Part shown: positions 9,305-19,448 of the stretch, in pieces
How the letters are laid out: every line of letters starts with the position of its first letter
How positions within the stretch are numbered: the first letter of the stretch is position 1
Assembly: GCF_000701465.1 (NCBI RefSeq)
Contig: NZ_JNIY01000003.1
Location: forward strand, 806,001 to 870,000
Direction of reading: 5' to 3'
Origin: Paraoerskovia marina DSM 21750
GTDB lineage: Bacteria; Actinomycetota; Actinomycetes; Actinomycetales; Cellulomonadaceae
Length of the DNA: 64,000 bases
Notes under the pieces: generated by a model
Seen by the model: the letters and a program-made list of their open reading frames with translations, nothing else
What the model was told of the DNA's origin: nothing
Databases searched by the model: none
Program-made: the position numbers and the translations under genes

Positions 9305-10588
9305 TCAGCGTGCCACGGCGTCGCGCCATCGCACGGAAGGGTCCGTCGCCCGGGACACGACGACGTCGGGCGTGGCGGCCGCGCCGAGGATCTTGCGCAC
9401 GCCGCTGATCTCCCGGGGCACGTCGGCGAGCACGACGGCGCGCAGGGCGTGCACAGGGTTTCCCTCGTCGTCGGTGCGTCCGTCGTCGGTCGGGTCGAGG
9501 TACAGAGCCGCCCACCCGTGCTCGCCCTCGCGGAAGACCACGTCGTCGTGGGCGTCGGGCTCGCCGAACACCGCGACGTCGTGGCCGAGCTGCCGGGAGA
9601 AGACGTACGGGGCGGCCGTCGCGGGCACCTCCTGGCCCAGCAGCGCGGCGGCCGTGCGATCCGGATCCAGGAGCGCGGCCGACCAGTGTCCGCCCGCGAC
9701 GTCGCCGCGGACGTCGTCGCGCCGCGTCGCGCAGTCGCCGACGGCCCAGACACGTCCGGCCCCCGGGCCCCGGAACCGGGCACGTCCGACGTCGTCGGTC
9801 GCGATCGCGCCGCGGTCGTCGACCGGGACGGTGCCGACCAGCCAGCCGGTCGCGGGGCGTGCCCCGACCGCAGCCAGCACGGTGTCGGCGTCGAGGACCC
9901 GCCCGTCGACCAGATGGACGGCGCGCTCCGAGACGGCGTCGACCCCGACCCCCGTGAGGAGGGTGACCCCGGCCTCCTCGTACCACGGCACGGTGCGGCG
10001 GCCGACGTCGCCGAGCTGGCGCGACAGCGGCGTCTCGGCAGCCTCGACGACCGTCACCTGCACGCCCGCGCCGGCCGCGACCCCGGCGACCTCGGCACCG
10101 ATCCACCCGGCGCCGACGACGACGAGCCGATGACCTGGCGTGAGCCGTTCTCGCAGCGCTGCCGCGTCGTCGGCGGTGTGGAGGAGCGAGGCGGACTCCC
10201 AGTGGGAGGGCCTGAGCGGGCGCGAGCCGACCGCGAGCACGACGGCGTCGGCCGCCACGGACCTGCCCGCCGAGGTGGACACGCGCACGTCGTCGTCCGA
10301 GAGCGTCAGCGCCTCGACCGTCTCGCCGAGGTGGACCGTCGCCCCGCCGTGGACGTCCACCCCGAGCTCGTCCTGCAACCACGCGGGCTCGGGCCGCGAC
10401 AGGAGCTCCTTCGAGAGCGGCGGTCGGTCGTACGGCTCGACCTCCTCGGCGCCGATCAGGGTGATCTCGCCCGTGAAGCCGCGGCCGCGCAGCGCTGCGA
10501 CGGTCTGTGCGCCGGCAAGCCCGGCGCCGACGACGAGCAGCGAGTCGAGCCGGTGCGGGGGCAGGGTCTCGGGGGCTGAGGGGCTCAC
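9305..10588 (-). CDS. FAD/NAD-dependent ferredoxin-reductase-like oxidoreductase
   Basis: A 427-residue flavoprotein. The GTG at 10588 is chosen because it sits just before the first Rossmann strand; an open frame continues to 10720 but overlaps the divergent DUF3017 gene. The FAD-binding VVGAGLAGAQT lies at the N-terminus, a second NAD-binding VVGAGWIGAEVAG in the middle, and the FAD-contact motif WAVGDCA near residue 295. The C-terminal PYVFSRQLGHDVAVFG matches the Reductase_C domain of ferredoxin, putidaredoxin and rubredoxin reductases. It would pass electrons from NAD(P)H to a small iron-sulfur partner, but no ferredoxin or P450 gene is adjacent, so the partner is unknown. Confidence 0.9.
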   Translation of the reverse strand: MSPSAPETLPPHRLDSLLVVGAGLAGAQTVAALRGRGFTGEITLIGAEEVEPYDRPPLSKELLSRPEPAWLQDELGVDVHGGATVHLGETVEALTLSDDDVRVSTSAGRSVAADAVVLAVGSRPLRPSHWESASLLHTADDAAALRERLTPGHRLVVVGAGWIGAEVAGVAAGAGVQVTVVEAAETPLSRQLGDVGRRTVPWYEEAGVTLLTGVGVDAVSERAVHLVDGRVLDADTVLAAVGARPATGWLVGTVPVDDRGAIATDDVGRARFRGPGAGRVWAVGDCATRRDDVRGDVAGGHWSAALLDPDRTAAALLGQEVPATAAPYVFSRQLGHDVAVFGEPDAHDDVVFREGEHGWAALYLDPTDDGRTDDEGNPVHALRAVVLADVPREISGVRKILGAAATPDVVVSRATDPSVRWRDAVAR

Positions 10589-10638
10589 GGCACCGACCGT
10601 ACCCCCGTGCGCAGGGGCCGAGGGGCTAGTCTCATCCT

Positions 10639-10917
10639 GTGCACAGCAGTCCTGGTCATGCCCCCCGCAGTGCGACCCCCACGGCGATGTGGGTGATGGT
10701 CGCGGGCGTCGTCGTCGCAACGCTGGTGGCGGTCGTCGTCGACGGTCGTCTCGGAGTGTTCGTCCTGGCCGCGACCGCCGGCCTCGGCGCGGTGATCCGG
10801 GCGCGCTACGCCGAGCCGGTCGGCATCATGATCCGTGGGCGGACCTTCGACATCGCGACGTACTCCCTGTTCGCCGTGGTCCTCGCCGTGTTCGGCGTGA
10901 TCGCACCGGGCGTGTAG
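10639..10917 (+). CDS. DUF3017 small membrane protein
   Basis: A 92-residue protein with three hydrophobic helices (MWVMVAGVVVATLVAVVV, LGVFVLAATAGLGAVI and the C-terminal TYSLFAVVLAVFGVIAP) separated by an RARYAEPVGIMIRGR loop. This fits DUF3017, a family often encoded beside folD and mdh in actinobacteria; here mdh lies 1.3 kb on and folD elsewhere. A TAGTCT -10 element at 10627-10632 ends six bases before the GTG, so the mRNA is probably leaderless. Function unknown. Confidence 0.85.
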   Translation: MHSSPGHAPRSATPTAMWVMVAGVVVATLVAVVVDGRLGVFVLAATAGLGAVIRARYAEPVGIMIRGRTFDIATYSLFAVVLAVFGVIAPGV

Positions 10918-10939
10918 CGGCAGGCTCCCGGACCGACGA

Positions 10940-10977
10940 CGAAGGCCCTCCCCGGGACGATCCGGAGAGGGCCTTCG
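10940..10977. terminator. Bidirectional hairpin terminator
   Basis: An 11-bp perfect inverted repeat (10940-10950 with 10967-10977), CGAAGGCCCTC/GAGGGCCTTCG, lies between the convergent DUF3017 and aquaporin genes. It can serve both strands. Confidence 0.72.
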
Positions 10978-10992
10978 TGCGGTGCAGGAGAG

Positions 10993-11979
10993 TCAGGCCT
11001 GGGGCTTGCCCTCGGTGCCCTTCTCGTCCGGCGTCCAGTCGGGGGCGTCGCTCTCGGCGACCGTGACGTCGGCACCGTCGGCACGGGCACCCTCGGAGGT
11101 GACGGTCTCGAACTCGACCTGGTCCTCACGCAGCAGGTCGTCCTGGACGACCGGCACGGCGGTGAAGGCGCGGTAGAAGAGCGCGGCGATCGCACCACCG
11201 GCGAGCGGAGCGACGATGAAGACCCAGAGCTGGGTCCAGGCCCAGTCGCCGGCGAAGACGGCCGCGGCGAACGAGCGTGCCGGGTTGACCGAGGCGTTGG
11301 TGACCGGCGCGGCGATGAGGATCATCACGGCGAGGGTGAAGCCGATGGCCATCGGGGCGAAGCTCGCGGAGTCGCTCCGGCGGGTGACCGCGAGGATCAC
11401 GCCGACGAGGATCGCCGTGACGACGATCTCGATCAGGAGAGCGGCGAGGAGCTCGAAGGAGAAGGCGCCCTGCGTGGCGCTCGCGAGCGGAGAGTGCACG
11501 CCGTAGCCGTTGGCGACTCCCTGGAAGAGTGCAGCCTTGCTCTCCTCGGCGATCACACCGCCCTGCTGGAGGATGGCGAGCCCGGAGCTCGGGATCGTCG
11601 CGAAGAGCACGAGGGTGGCGAGAGTGCCGCCGACGAGTTGCGCGGCCCAGTACGGCAGGAGGTCGGCCCAGCTCGTGCGGCCGGCGATCGCGGCGCCGAA
11701 CGTCACGGCCGGGTTGAAGTGGCCGCCGGAGATGTGACCCACGGCGGCGATGCCCGCGACGAGCGCGAGCCCGCCGGCGAGGGCGACCGACAGCGTCAGG
11801 CCCGCGTTGGTGAAGCGGGCGTACAGTGCCACGCCGCAGATCGCGAGAACGAGGAGGAAGGTGCCGAAGGCCTCGGCGCCGAGCCGCGCCAGGAGGCTGG
11901 GGGACTCGACGGTGGCCGTCGTGTCCTCGACGACGACCTCCTCACGTGGCGCCTCGGGGGCGGTGCTCTGCGCAGACAT
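10993..11979 (-). CDS. Aquaporin, MIP family (AqpZ-like)
   Basis: A 328-residue MIP channel. The ATG at 11979 has AGGAGC upstream; longer in-frame starts lack an RBS. Six helices and two half-helices are evident, with both pore motifs: GGHFNPAVTFG in loop B and NASVNPARSFA in loop E. The second motif continues NPARS rather than the NPARD of glycerol facilitators, favouring a water channel. It is about 90 residues longer than E. coli AqpZ, with an acidic cytoplasmic head and a roughly 55-residue acidic tail. The loop before helix 5 is also enlarged (VIAEESKAALFQG region). Divergent from mdh. Confidence 0.9.
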   Translation of the reverse strand: MSAQSTAPEAPREEVVVEDTTATVESPSLLARLGAEAFGTFLLVLAICGVALYARFTNAGLTLSVALAGGLALVAGIAAVGHISGGHFNPAVTFGAAIAGRTSWADLLPYWAAQLVGGTLATLVLFATIPSSGLAILQQGGVIAEESKAALFQGVANGYGVHSPLASATQGAFSFELLAALLIEIVVTAILVGVILAVTRRSDSASFAPMAIGFTLAVMILIAAPVTNASVNPARSFAAAVFAGDWAWTQLWVFIVAPLAGGAIAALFYRAFTAVPVVQDDLLREDQVEFETVTSEGARADGADVTVAESDAPDWTPDEKGTEGKPQA

Positions 11980-12091
11980 CGTGCTCCTGTTCTGATGGTT
12001 CGTGCGGCGGACCGCCGGCCGCTCGAGGTCGAGAGCCGACGACGTCGTGCCGACGCGTGTCGATCCGGTGCTGGCGGACAGTGTGGCGGGG

Positions 12092-12107
12092 GAATCTGTG
12101 AAGATTC
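12092..12107. promoter_or_regulatory. Short inverted repeat in the aquaporin/mdh divergent region
   Basis: GAATCT-GTGA-AGATTC is a perfect 6+6 inverted repeat in the 236-bp gap between the divergent aquaporin and mdh genes. It could be an operator for either. No regulator can be named, and the rest of the gap shows no clear element. Confidence 0.3.
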
Positions 12108-12134
12108 TGGGGATCTCCCGCGGGACCATTCTGA

Positions 12135-13220
<1,086 letters not shown>

Positions 13221-13239
13221 CCGTACACAGACGCATGAC

Positions 13240-13277
13240 GACGGCGCGGCCCCGACCGGGGGTCGCGCCGTCTTTTT
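13240..13277 (+). terminator. Rho-independent terminator after mdh
   Basis: GACGGCGCG at 13240-13248 pairs with CGCGCCGTC at 13264-13272, with an inner CCCC/GGGG extension, followed by TTTTT. It is the clearest intrinsic terminator in the window. Confidence 0.9.
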
Positions 13278-13298
13278 GTGACACACATCTCTGCAAAC

Positions 13299-13330
13299 GC
13301 TTGCAGCAACGTTGCTGCAAGCCATACAGT
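13299..13330 (+). promoter_or_regulatory. pulA promoter with 24-bp palindromic MalR/LacI-type operator
   Basis: Bases 13299-13322 form a perfect 24-bp palindrome; each half is GCTTGCAGCAAC. It contains CTTGCAG, the element reported for Streptomyces MalR, and resembles LacI-family maltodextrin operators. TTGCAG at 13301-13306 and TACAGT at 13325-13330, spaced 18 bp, can act as -35 and -10, so a bound repressor would cover the promoter. TGCAAACG just upstream is a further half-site. Repression lifted by maltose or maltodextrin is inferred; no LacI-family gene lies in the window. Confidence 0.72.
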
Positions 13331-13412
13331 CGTGGAGTCCCGAGCACTGTCGCCGGGACGACGTCCGCGACCGCCGGGCGTCGGCGAACGACACGGAGAC
13401 GAAGGGGTCCCC

Positions 13413-16400
13413 ATGACGATCGAGCACGCCCGACCACCAGCAGTGCGCCGCGGACTGGCCGGCGCCCTCGCGCTCGCGCTCTGCGCGACGACCGCGACCA
13501 CGGCGTTGACGGCCGCCCCCACGGCCAGCGCCGTCTCGACCCCCGGCGGCGTGGCGCTCGTCGGCGACCTGCAGGACGAGATCGGCTGTGCCGCAGACTG
13601 GGCGCCGGACTGTGCCGAGTCCGAGCTGGCGCCGGCGGGCGACGGCACGTGGAGTGCCGACTTCACCCTCCCTGCGGGCACGTACGAGTACAAGGTCGCG
13701 CTCGACGACGCCTGGGACGTCGCCTTCGGGCTCGACGGCGGCGCCGACAACGTTCCGCTCGTCCTCGGCGGCGAGTCGACCCTCCGGTTCACGTTCGACG
13801 AGTCCACGGAGCGAATCGCCGTCTCGCCCGTCGACCTGACCGGGGGATACGACGCCGCGACCGACGCGGACGTCGTCCACCCGCCCGTGCGGCAGCCCGG
13901 GTCCGACGAGCGGTTCTACTTCGTCATGACCGACCGGTTCGCGAACGGCGACCCCACCAACGACACCGCAGGGCTCGGTGACGACCGCCTCGTCTCCGGG
14001 TTCGACCCCACCGACAAGGGGTTCTACCAGGGTGGGGACATCGCCGGGATCCGGCAGAACCTCGACTACGTCGAGGGCCTCGGGACCACCGCGATCTGGC
14101 TCACGCCGTCGTTCAAGAACGAACCCGTCCAGGGGACCGGCGCCGACGCCTCGGCCGGGTACCACGGCTACTGGATCACCGACTTCACGCGTATCGACCC
14201 GCACCTGGGCACGAACGAGGAGCTCGAGGCGCTGATCGCCGACGCGCACGACCGCGGGATCAAGGTCTACTTCGACATCATCACCAACCACACCTCGGAC
14301 GCGATCTCCTACGCCGAGGACGAGTACTCCTACGTCGACCAGGCGACGTCGCCGTACCGGACGGCGGACGGGACGCCCTTCGACCCGGCGGACTACGCCG
14401 GGACGGACGAGTTCCCGGAGCTGGACCCCGCGACGTCGTTCCCCTACACGCCGCAGATCGCTCCCGAGAAGCAGGACCTCAAGGTTCCGGCCTGGCTCAA
14501 CGACCCGACGCTGTACCACAACCGCGGTGACTCGACGTGGTCCGGCGAGTCCGTGACGTACGGCGACTTCGTCGGTCTCGACGACCTCATGACCGAGCAC
14601 CCGACCGTCGTCGACGGCTTCGTCGAGGTCTACCAGGACTGGGTCGACCTCGGCATCGACGGCTTCCGCATCGACACCGTCAAGCACGTCAACCCCGAGT
14701 TCTGGGAGGCCTGGAGCGCCGAGGTCATGGACTACGCGCGCGCGGCGGGCAAGGACGACTTCTTCATGTTCGGCGAGGTCTACGACGCCGACGCGGCGAA
14801 GACCTCGCCCTACGTCCGGGACACCGAGATGAGCTCGGTCCTCGACTTCTCCTTCCAGGCGGCCGCCACGAGTTACGCCGGCGGCAACGACGCGCGGGGA
14901 CTCCAGCGTCTCTACGCCAGCGACGACATGTACACCACGGACGAGACGTCGGCCGCAGCCCTGCCCACCTTCCTCGGGAACCACGACATGGGCAGGGTCG
15001 GCCACATGCTCGCCGGGACGGACGACCCGCTGGCGCGCGACGAGCTTGCCCACGACCTGATGTACCTCACGCGCGGCCAGCCCGTCGTCTACTACGGCGA
15101 CGAGCAGGGCTTCGCCGGGACCGGCGGCGACAAGGACGCACGGCAGAGCCTCTTCGCCACCCAGGTCGAGGAGTACGCGGACCAGGCGCTCGTGACCGGC
15201 GAGACCCTCGGTTCCCAGGACCGGTTCGACACCGACTCGCCGCTGTACGAGCACGTCGCCTCGCTCGCCGCGCTGCGTGACGCGCACCCCGCGCTCGCGA
15301 CGGGCGCGCAGATCGAGCGGTTCGTCGGCTCGGACGACAACGACGGCGCGGGCGTCTACGCGTTCAGCCGTGTCGACCGGGAGGAGAAGGTCGAGTACCT
15401 CGTGGCACTGAACAACGGGTCGCGGGCCCGGACGGTGGCGGTGCCCACCCTGACCCCGGGCGCGTCCTTCGAGGTCCTCCGCGGCGACGTCGAGGCTCTC
15501 GAGTCCGACGATGACGGACTCGTCGACGTGACGGTGCCGCCCACGAGTGCGGTCGTCCTCCGTGCGGACCGCACCGTCGGTGCGGACTCCTCCGGCGAGA
15601 TCACGCTCCAGGTTCCTGACGCCGGCGCCGGCGTCAGCGGGCTCGCCCCGGTCTCGGCAACCGTGGACGCCGCAGCATGGTCCGAGACGTCGTTCGCCTG
15701 GCGCACCGTCGGGTCGGACGACTGGACCGTGCTCGGAACCGCCGAGGACACCACGCCCCGGGTGTTCCACGACGTCGACGGCCTCGCCCCGGGCACGCTC
15801 GTCGAGTACCGCGCGGTGACCGTCGACGCGGACGGAGACCGTGCCGCCGCGTCGACCTACGCCAGCGTCGGCAACGCCGTCGACGGCGACGCGGGCGACG
15901 GGGACGGAGGCTCCGGCGAGGAGATCTCGACGGTCACCGTCCCCGGCAGCCACAACGACGAGATGGGGTGCGTCGGCGACTGGACCCCGGACTGCGGAGC
16001 CGCCGAGCTCACGCTGCGTCCCGACGGCGTCTGGGCCGGGACGTTCGACCTGCCGGCGGGGACCTACGAGTACAAGGTCGCCGTCGACGGGTCGTGGGCG
16101 ATCAACTACGGCGCCGACGGCACGCTCGACGGGCCGAACGCCGAGTACACCACCGAGGGCGGACCCGTCACGTTCTACTGGGACCCTGTCTCCCACGAGT
16201 TCTCGAGCACGGCCCAGGGGCCGATCGTGACCCTGCCTGGATCGCTGCAGGACGAGCTCGGCTGCGCGGGCGACTGGTCCCCGGACTGCCTGGCGACGTG
16301 GATGCGCGACACCGACGGAGACGGCGTGTACACGTACTCGACGTCGTCGCTGCCCTCCGGGGCGTACGAGGCCAAGGTCGCCCACGGACTGTCCTGGGCC

Positions 16401-19391
16401 GAGAACTACGGGGTCGGGGGAGCGCCCGACGGCGCCAACTACTCGTTCTCCGCGACCGAGGGCGAGTCGACCCTGTTCAGCTACGACGTCGCGAGCCACG
16501 AGCTGAGCATCGAGACGCAGACCCCGGTGCTCGCCGGACTCGGAGAGGAGCGTGCGCACTGGCTCGACGCGGACCTGCTCGCCTGGCCCCGTGACCTGCT
16601 CGGCGACTCCGACACGGAGGACCTGACGTGGACACTGCACCACGCCCCCGACGGCGGGATCCGCGTCGAGGACGGCGTCGTCGTCGAACCTGACGGCGCG
16701 GGGAGCCTGAACCTCGCCGTCGACCCCGACGGGATCCCTGCGGAGGTGGCGGAGACGTTCCCGGCGCTCACCGACGCCGTCGCGCTGAGGCTGCGGGACG
16801 AGAACGGCGACGCCCCGGCGCGGACCGCCGTGGAGTCCGTCCTCCGGGGGCAGGTCCAGGTGGCTCAGCACCACGGCGACGAGCTCACGGCGTTCACCGG
16901 CGTGCAGCTCCCTGGTGTGCTCGACGCGCTCTACGCCGACGCGGCGGGAGACCAGGACCTCGGTGTGGAGTTTGCTCCGAACGGGAAGTGGGCCTCGTTC
17001 CGGCTCTGGGCACCGACCGCCCGGTCCGTCACGCTGCTCGTGTGGCCCGGCGGGTCCGACGGCGCCGGTGACGCGCGCCGCGTCGAGGCGGTCCGGTCGG
17101 GCGACGGCACGTGGGTCGTCGACGGCAAGGCCGTGGACAAGAAGTTCCGATGGAGCGGGGCGCAGTACCTCTACGAGGTCGAGGTGTACGTGCCGGGCAC
17201 GGGTGCGGTGGAGACGAACGTCGTCACCGACCCGTACTCGGTGGGCCTCACGCTCAACTCGGAACGGTCGGTCGCCGTGGACCTGACGGCCTCGTCGCTG
17301 GCGCCGAAGGCCTGGCGCACGACGGCTGCACCGGTGGTCGAGCGCCCGGTCGACCGCAGCATCTACGAGCTGCACGTGCGCGACTTCTCGATCGACGACG
17401 AGACCGTGCCGGCCGACCGCCGGGGTACGTACCTCGCCTTCGCCGAGTCGGGCTCGGACGGGATGACGCACCTGCGTGAGCTCGCCGACGCGGGGATGAA
17501 CACCGTCCACCTGCTGCCGACGTTCGACATCGCGACGATCGAGGAGGACCGCTCGGCCCAGGCCGACCCGGGGGACCTGAGCGGGTTTGCCCCGGACTCC
17601 GCGGAGCAGCAGGCGGCGGTGGCAGCCGTCCAAGGGGAAGACGGGTTCAACTGGGGCTACGACCCGTACCACTTCTCGACGCCGGAGGGGTCGTACGCGA
17701 CCGAGCCCGACGGTGGGGCGCGGGTCGCCGAGTTCCGCACGATGGTCGGCGCGCTGCACGGTGCCGGCTACCAGGTGGTGCTCGACCAGGTCTTCAACCA
17801 CACGGCGGCGAGCGGCCAGGACGCGAAGAGCGTCCTCGACAAGGTCGTTCCCGGGTACTACCACCGTCTGGACGGGGAGGGAGACGTCGAGACGAGCACC
17901 TGCTGCCAGAACCTCGCGACCGAGCACCGCATGACCGAGAAGCTCATGGTCGACTCCGTCGTGACCTGGGCCCGGGACTACCGCGTCGACGGTTTCCGGT
18001 TCGACCTCATGGGACACCACTCCGTGGAGAACATGCAGGCCGTCCGCGACGCGCTCGACGCACTGACGCTGCGCAAGGACGGTGTCGACGGGTCGGCCGT
18101 GTACCTGTACGGCGAGGGGTGGAACTTCGGGGAGGTCGCCGACGACGCGCTGTTCACCCAGGCCCGTCAGGGCAACCTGGGAGGCACCGGGATCGGGACG
18201 TTCTCCGACCGGCTCCGCGACGCCGTCCACGGAGGCTCGCCCGTCGACGGCGCGTCGACGTTCACGCAGGGATTCGGCACAGGGCTCGGCACGGACCCGA
18301 ACGGCCGGCCGGCACGGGCGGGTGACTCCTCGACCGTCAACGACGGCTCGGCGGACGAGCTCGCCGACCTCGCGCACCAGACCGACCTCGTGCGGCTCGG
18401 CCTGGCGGGGAACCTCGCCGACTTCACGTTCACGACGTCGGCGGGGACCGAGCAGCGTGGCGACGAGATCGACTACCGCGGATCCCCGGCCGGGTACGCG
18501 GAGCAGCCCGGCGAGGTCGTGACCTACGTCGACGCCCACGACAACGAGACCCTGTTCGACCTGCTGGCCCTCAAGCTTCCGCAGGAGACGTCGATGGACG
18601 ACCGGGTGCGGATGAACACGCTCTCGCTGGCGACGACGGCCCTCGCACAGACCCCGTCGTTCTGGCATGCCGGGACGGATCTGCTGCGCTCGAAGTCCCT
18701 CGACCGCAACAGCTACGACTCGGGGGACTGGTTCAACGCGATCGACTGGACCGGCACGGACAACGGGTTCGGCCGGGGCCTGCCGCTCGCGGCCGACAAC
18801 GAGGAGAAGTGGCCGGTCATGGCACCGCTGCTCGCCGACGAGACGCTGGCACCGACCGCCGACGAAATCGGCTCGGCGACCGCCCAGGCGCAGGACCTGC
18901 TGCGTCTGCGGTACTCGAGCGACCTGTTCCGCCTCGGCAGCGCCGAGAGGATCGAGCAGAAGGTGACGTTCCCGGGATCCGGGCCCGACGCGCCCGCCGG
19001 AACGCTCGTGATGAGCGTGGACGACACCGTCGGCGAGGACGTCGATCCCGCCCTCGACCGGCTGCTCGTCGCGTTCAACGCCTCACCGGACGAGGTGACG
19101 ATCCCGCTCGCCGACCTGGCCGGGCGCGAGTACAGCCTCTCGGAGATCCAGGCCGACGGGAGCGACCCGGTCGTGCGCGGGACGACCTGGGACGAGGACG
19201 CCGGGACCGTGACCGTGCCGGCGCGCACGGTCGCGGTGCTCGTCGACGAGCAGTCGACCTCCGGCGGGGCCGGTGGCGGGTGGTGGCACCACCTCAACGA
19301 GCGGCTCTGCACCTGGCTGCCCTGGTTGCCGTGGTGCGACGGCGGCTGGAGCTGGGGCGCGAGCCTGGGCTCACGCGACCTCCTCGGCTGA
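13413..19391 (+). CDS. pulA: Secreted bifunctional amylopullulanase (two GH13 domains)
   Basis: A 1992-residue extracellular enzyme expected to cut alpha-1,4 and alpha-1,6 bonds of starch and pullulan. The ATG at 13413 opens a signal peptide cleaved near ASA|VS (residue 40). An X25-type starch-binding module follows (about 45-145), then an alpha-amylase domain with catalytic D421, E455 and D525 (GFRID, FGEVYD, GNHD), an Fn3-like linker, two more X25 modules (about 839-937 and 938-1037), a pullulanase N-terminal region with CBM48, and a pullulanase domain with YELHVRDFS (YNWGYDP-type signature present as NWGYDP), D1531, E1568 and D1710. A DUF3372-like region closes the protein, with a short Trp/Cys-rich tail. 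Both active sites look intact. Confidence 0.95.
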   Translation: MTIEHARPPAVRRGLAGALALALCATTATTALTAAPTASAVSTPGGVALVGDLQDEIGCAADWAPDCAESELAPAGDGTWSADFTLPAGTYEYKVALDDAWDVAFGLDGGADNVPLVLGGESTLRFTFDESTERIAVSPVDLTGGYDAATDADVVHPPVRQPGSDERFYFVMTDRFANGDPTNDTAGLGDDRLVSGFDPTDKGFYQGGDIAGIRQNLDYVEGLGTTAIWLTPSFKNEPVQGTGADASAGYHGYWITDFTRIDPHLGTNEELEALIADAHDRGIKVYFDIITNHTSDAISYAEDEYSYVDQATSPYRTADGTPFDPADYAGTDEFPELDPATSFPYTPQIAPEKQDLKVPAWLNDPTLYHNRGDSTWSGESVTYGDFVGLDDLMTEHPTVVDGFVEVYQDWVDLGIDGFRIDTVKHVNPEFWEAWSAEVMDYARAAGKDDFFMFGEVYDADAAKTSPYVRDTEMSSVLDFSFQAAATSYAGGNDARGLQRLYASDDMYTTDETSAAALPTFLGNHDMGRVGHMLAGTDDPLARDELAHDLMYLTRGQPVVYYGDEQGFAGTGGDKDARQSLFATQVEEYADQALVTGETLGSQDRFDTDSPLYEHVASLAALRDAHPALATGAQIERFVGSDDNDGAGVYAFSRVDREEKVEYLVALNNGSRARTVAVPTLTPGASFEVLRGDVEALESDDDGLVDVTVPPTSAVVLRADRTVGADSSGEITLQVPDAGAGVSGLAPVSATVDAAAWSETSFAWRTVGSDDWTVLGTAEDTTPRVFHDVDGLAPGTLVEYRAVTVDADGDRAAASTYASVGNAVDGDAGDGDGGSGEEISTVTVPGSHNDEMGCVGDWTPDCGAAELTLRPDGVWAGTFDLPAGTYEYKVAVDGSWAINYGADGTLDGPNAEYTTEGGPVTFYWDPVSHEFSSTAQGPIVTLPGSLQDELGCAGDWSPDCLATWMRDTDGDGVYTYSTSSLPSGAYEAKVAHGLSWAENYGVGGAPDGANYSFSATEGESTLFSYDVASHELSIETQTPVLAGLGEERAHWLDADLLAWPRDLLGDSDTEDLTWTLHHAPDGGIRVEDGVVVEPDGAGSLNLAVDPDGIPAEVAETFPALTDAVALRLRDENGDAPARTAVESVLRGQVQVAQHHGDELTAFTGVQLPGVLDALYADAAGDQDLGVEFAPNGKWASFRLWAPTARSVTLLVWPGGSDGAGDARRVEAVRSGDGTWVVDGKAVDKKFRWSGAQYLYEVEVYVPGTGAVETNVVTDPYSVGLTLNSERSVAVDLTASSLAPKAWRTTAAPVVERPVDRSIYELHVRDFSIDDETVPADRRGTYLAFAESGSDGMTHLRELADAGMNTVHLLPTFDIATIEEDRSAQADPGDLSGFAPDSAEQQAAVAAVQGEDGFNWGYDPYHFSTPEGSYATEPDGGARVAEFRTMVGALHGAGYQVVLDQVFNHTAASGQDAKSVLDKVVPGYYHRLDGEGDVETSTCCQNLATEHRMTEKLMVDSVVTWARDYRVDGFRFDLMGHHSVENMQAVRDALDALTLRKDGVDGSAVYLYGEGWNFGEVADDALFTQARQGNLGGTGIGTFSDRLRDAVHGGSPVDGASTFTQGFGTGLGTDPNGRPARAGDSSTVNDGSADELADLAHQTDLVRLGLAGNLADFTFTTSAGTEQRGDEIDYRGSPAGYAEQPGEVVTYVDAHDNETLFDLLALKLPQETSMDDRVRMNTLSLATTALAQTPSFWHAGTDLLRSKSLDRNSYDSGDWFNAIDWTGTDNGFGRGLPLAADNEEKWPVMAPLLADETLAPTADEIGSATAQAQDLLRLRYSSDLFRLGSAERIEQKVTFPGSGPDAPAGTLVMSVDDTVGEDVDPALDRLLVAFNASPDEVTIPLADLAGREYSLSEIQADGSDPVVRGTTWDEDAGTVTVPARTVAVLVDEQSTSGGAGGGWWHHLNERLCTWLPWLPWCDGGWSWGASLGSRDLLG

Positions 19392-19399
19392 GCGTCGGT

Positions 19400-19437
19400 C
19401 GGAGGGCTCCCGGGGCGGCGTCCCCGGGAGCCCTCCG
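19400..19437. terminator. Bidirectional terminator between pulA and purU
   Basis: A perfect 16-bp stem (19400-19415 with 19422-19437) around a 6-base loop lies between the convergent pulA and purU genes. There is no U-tract on either side. Confidence 0.75.
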
Positions 19438-19448
19438 GCGCGGAATCG

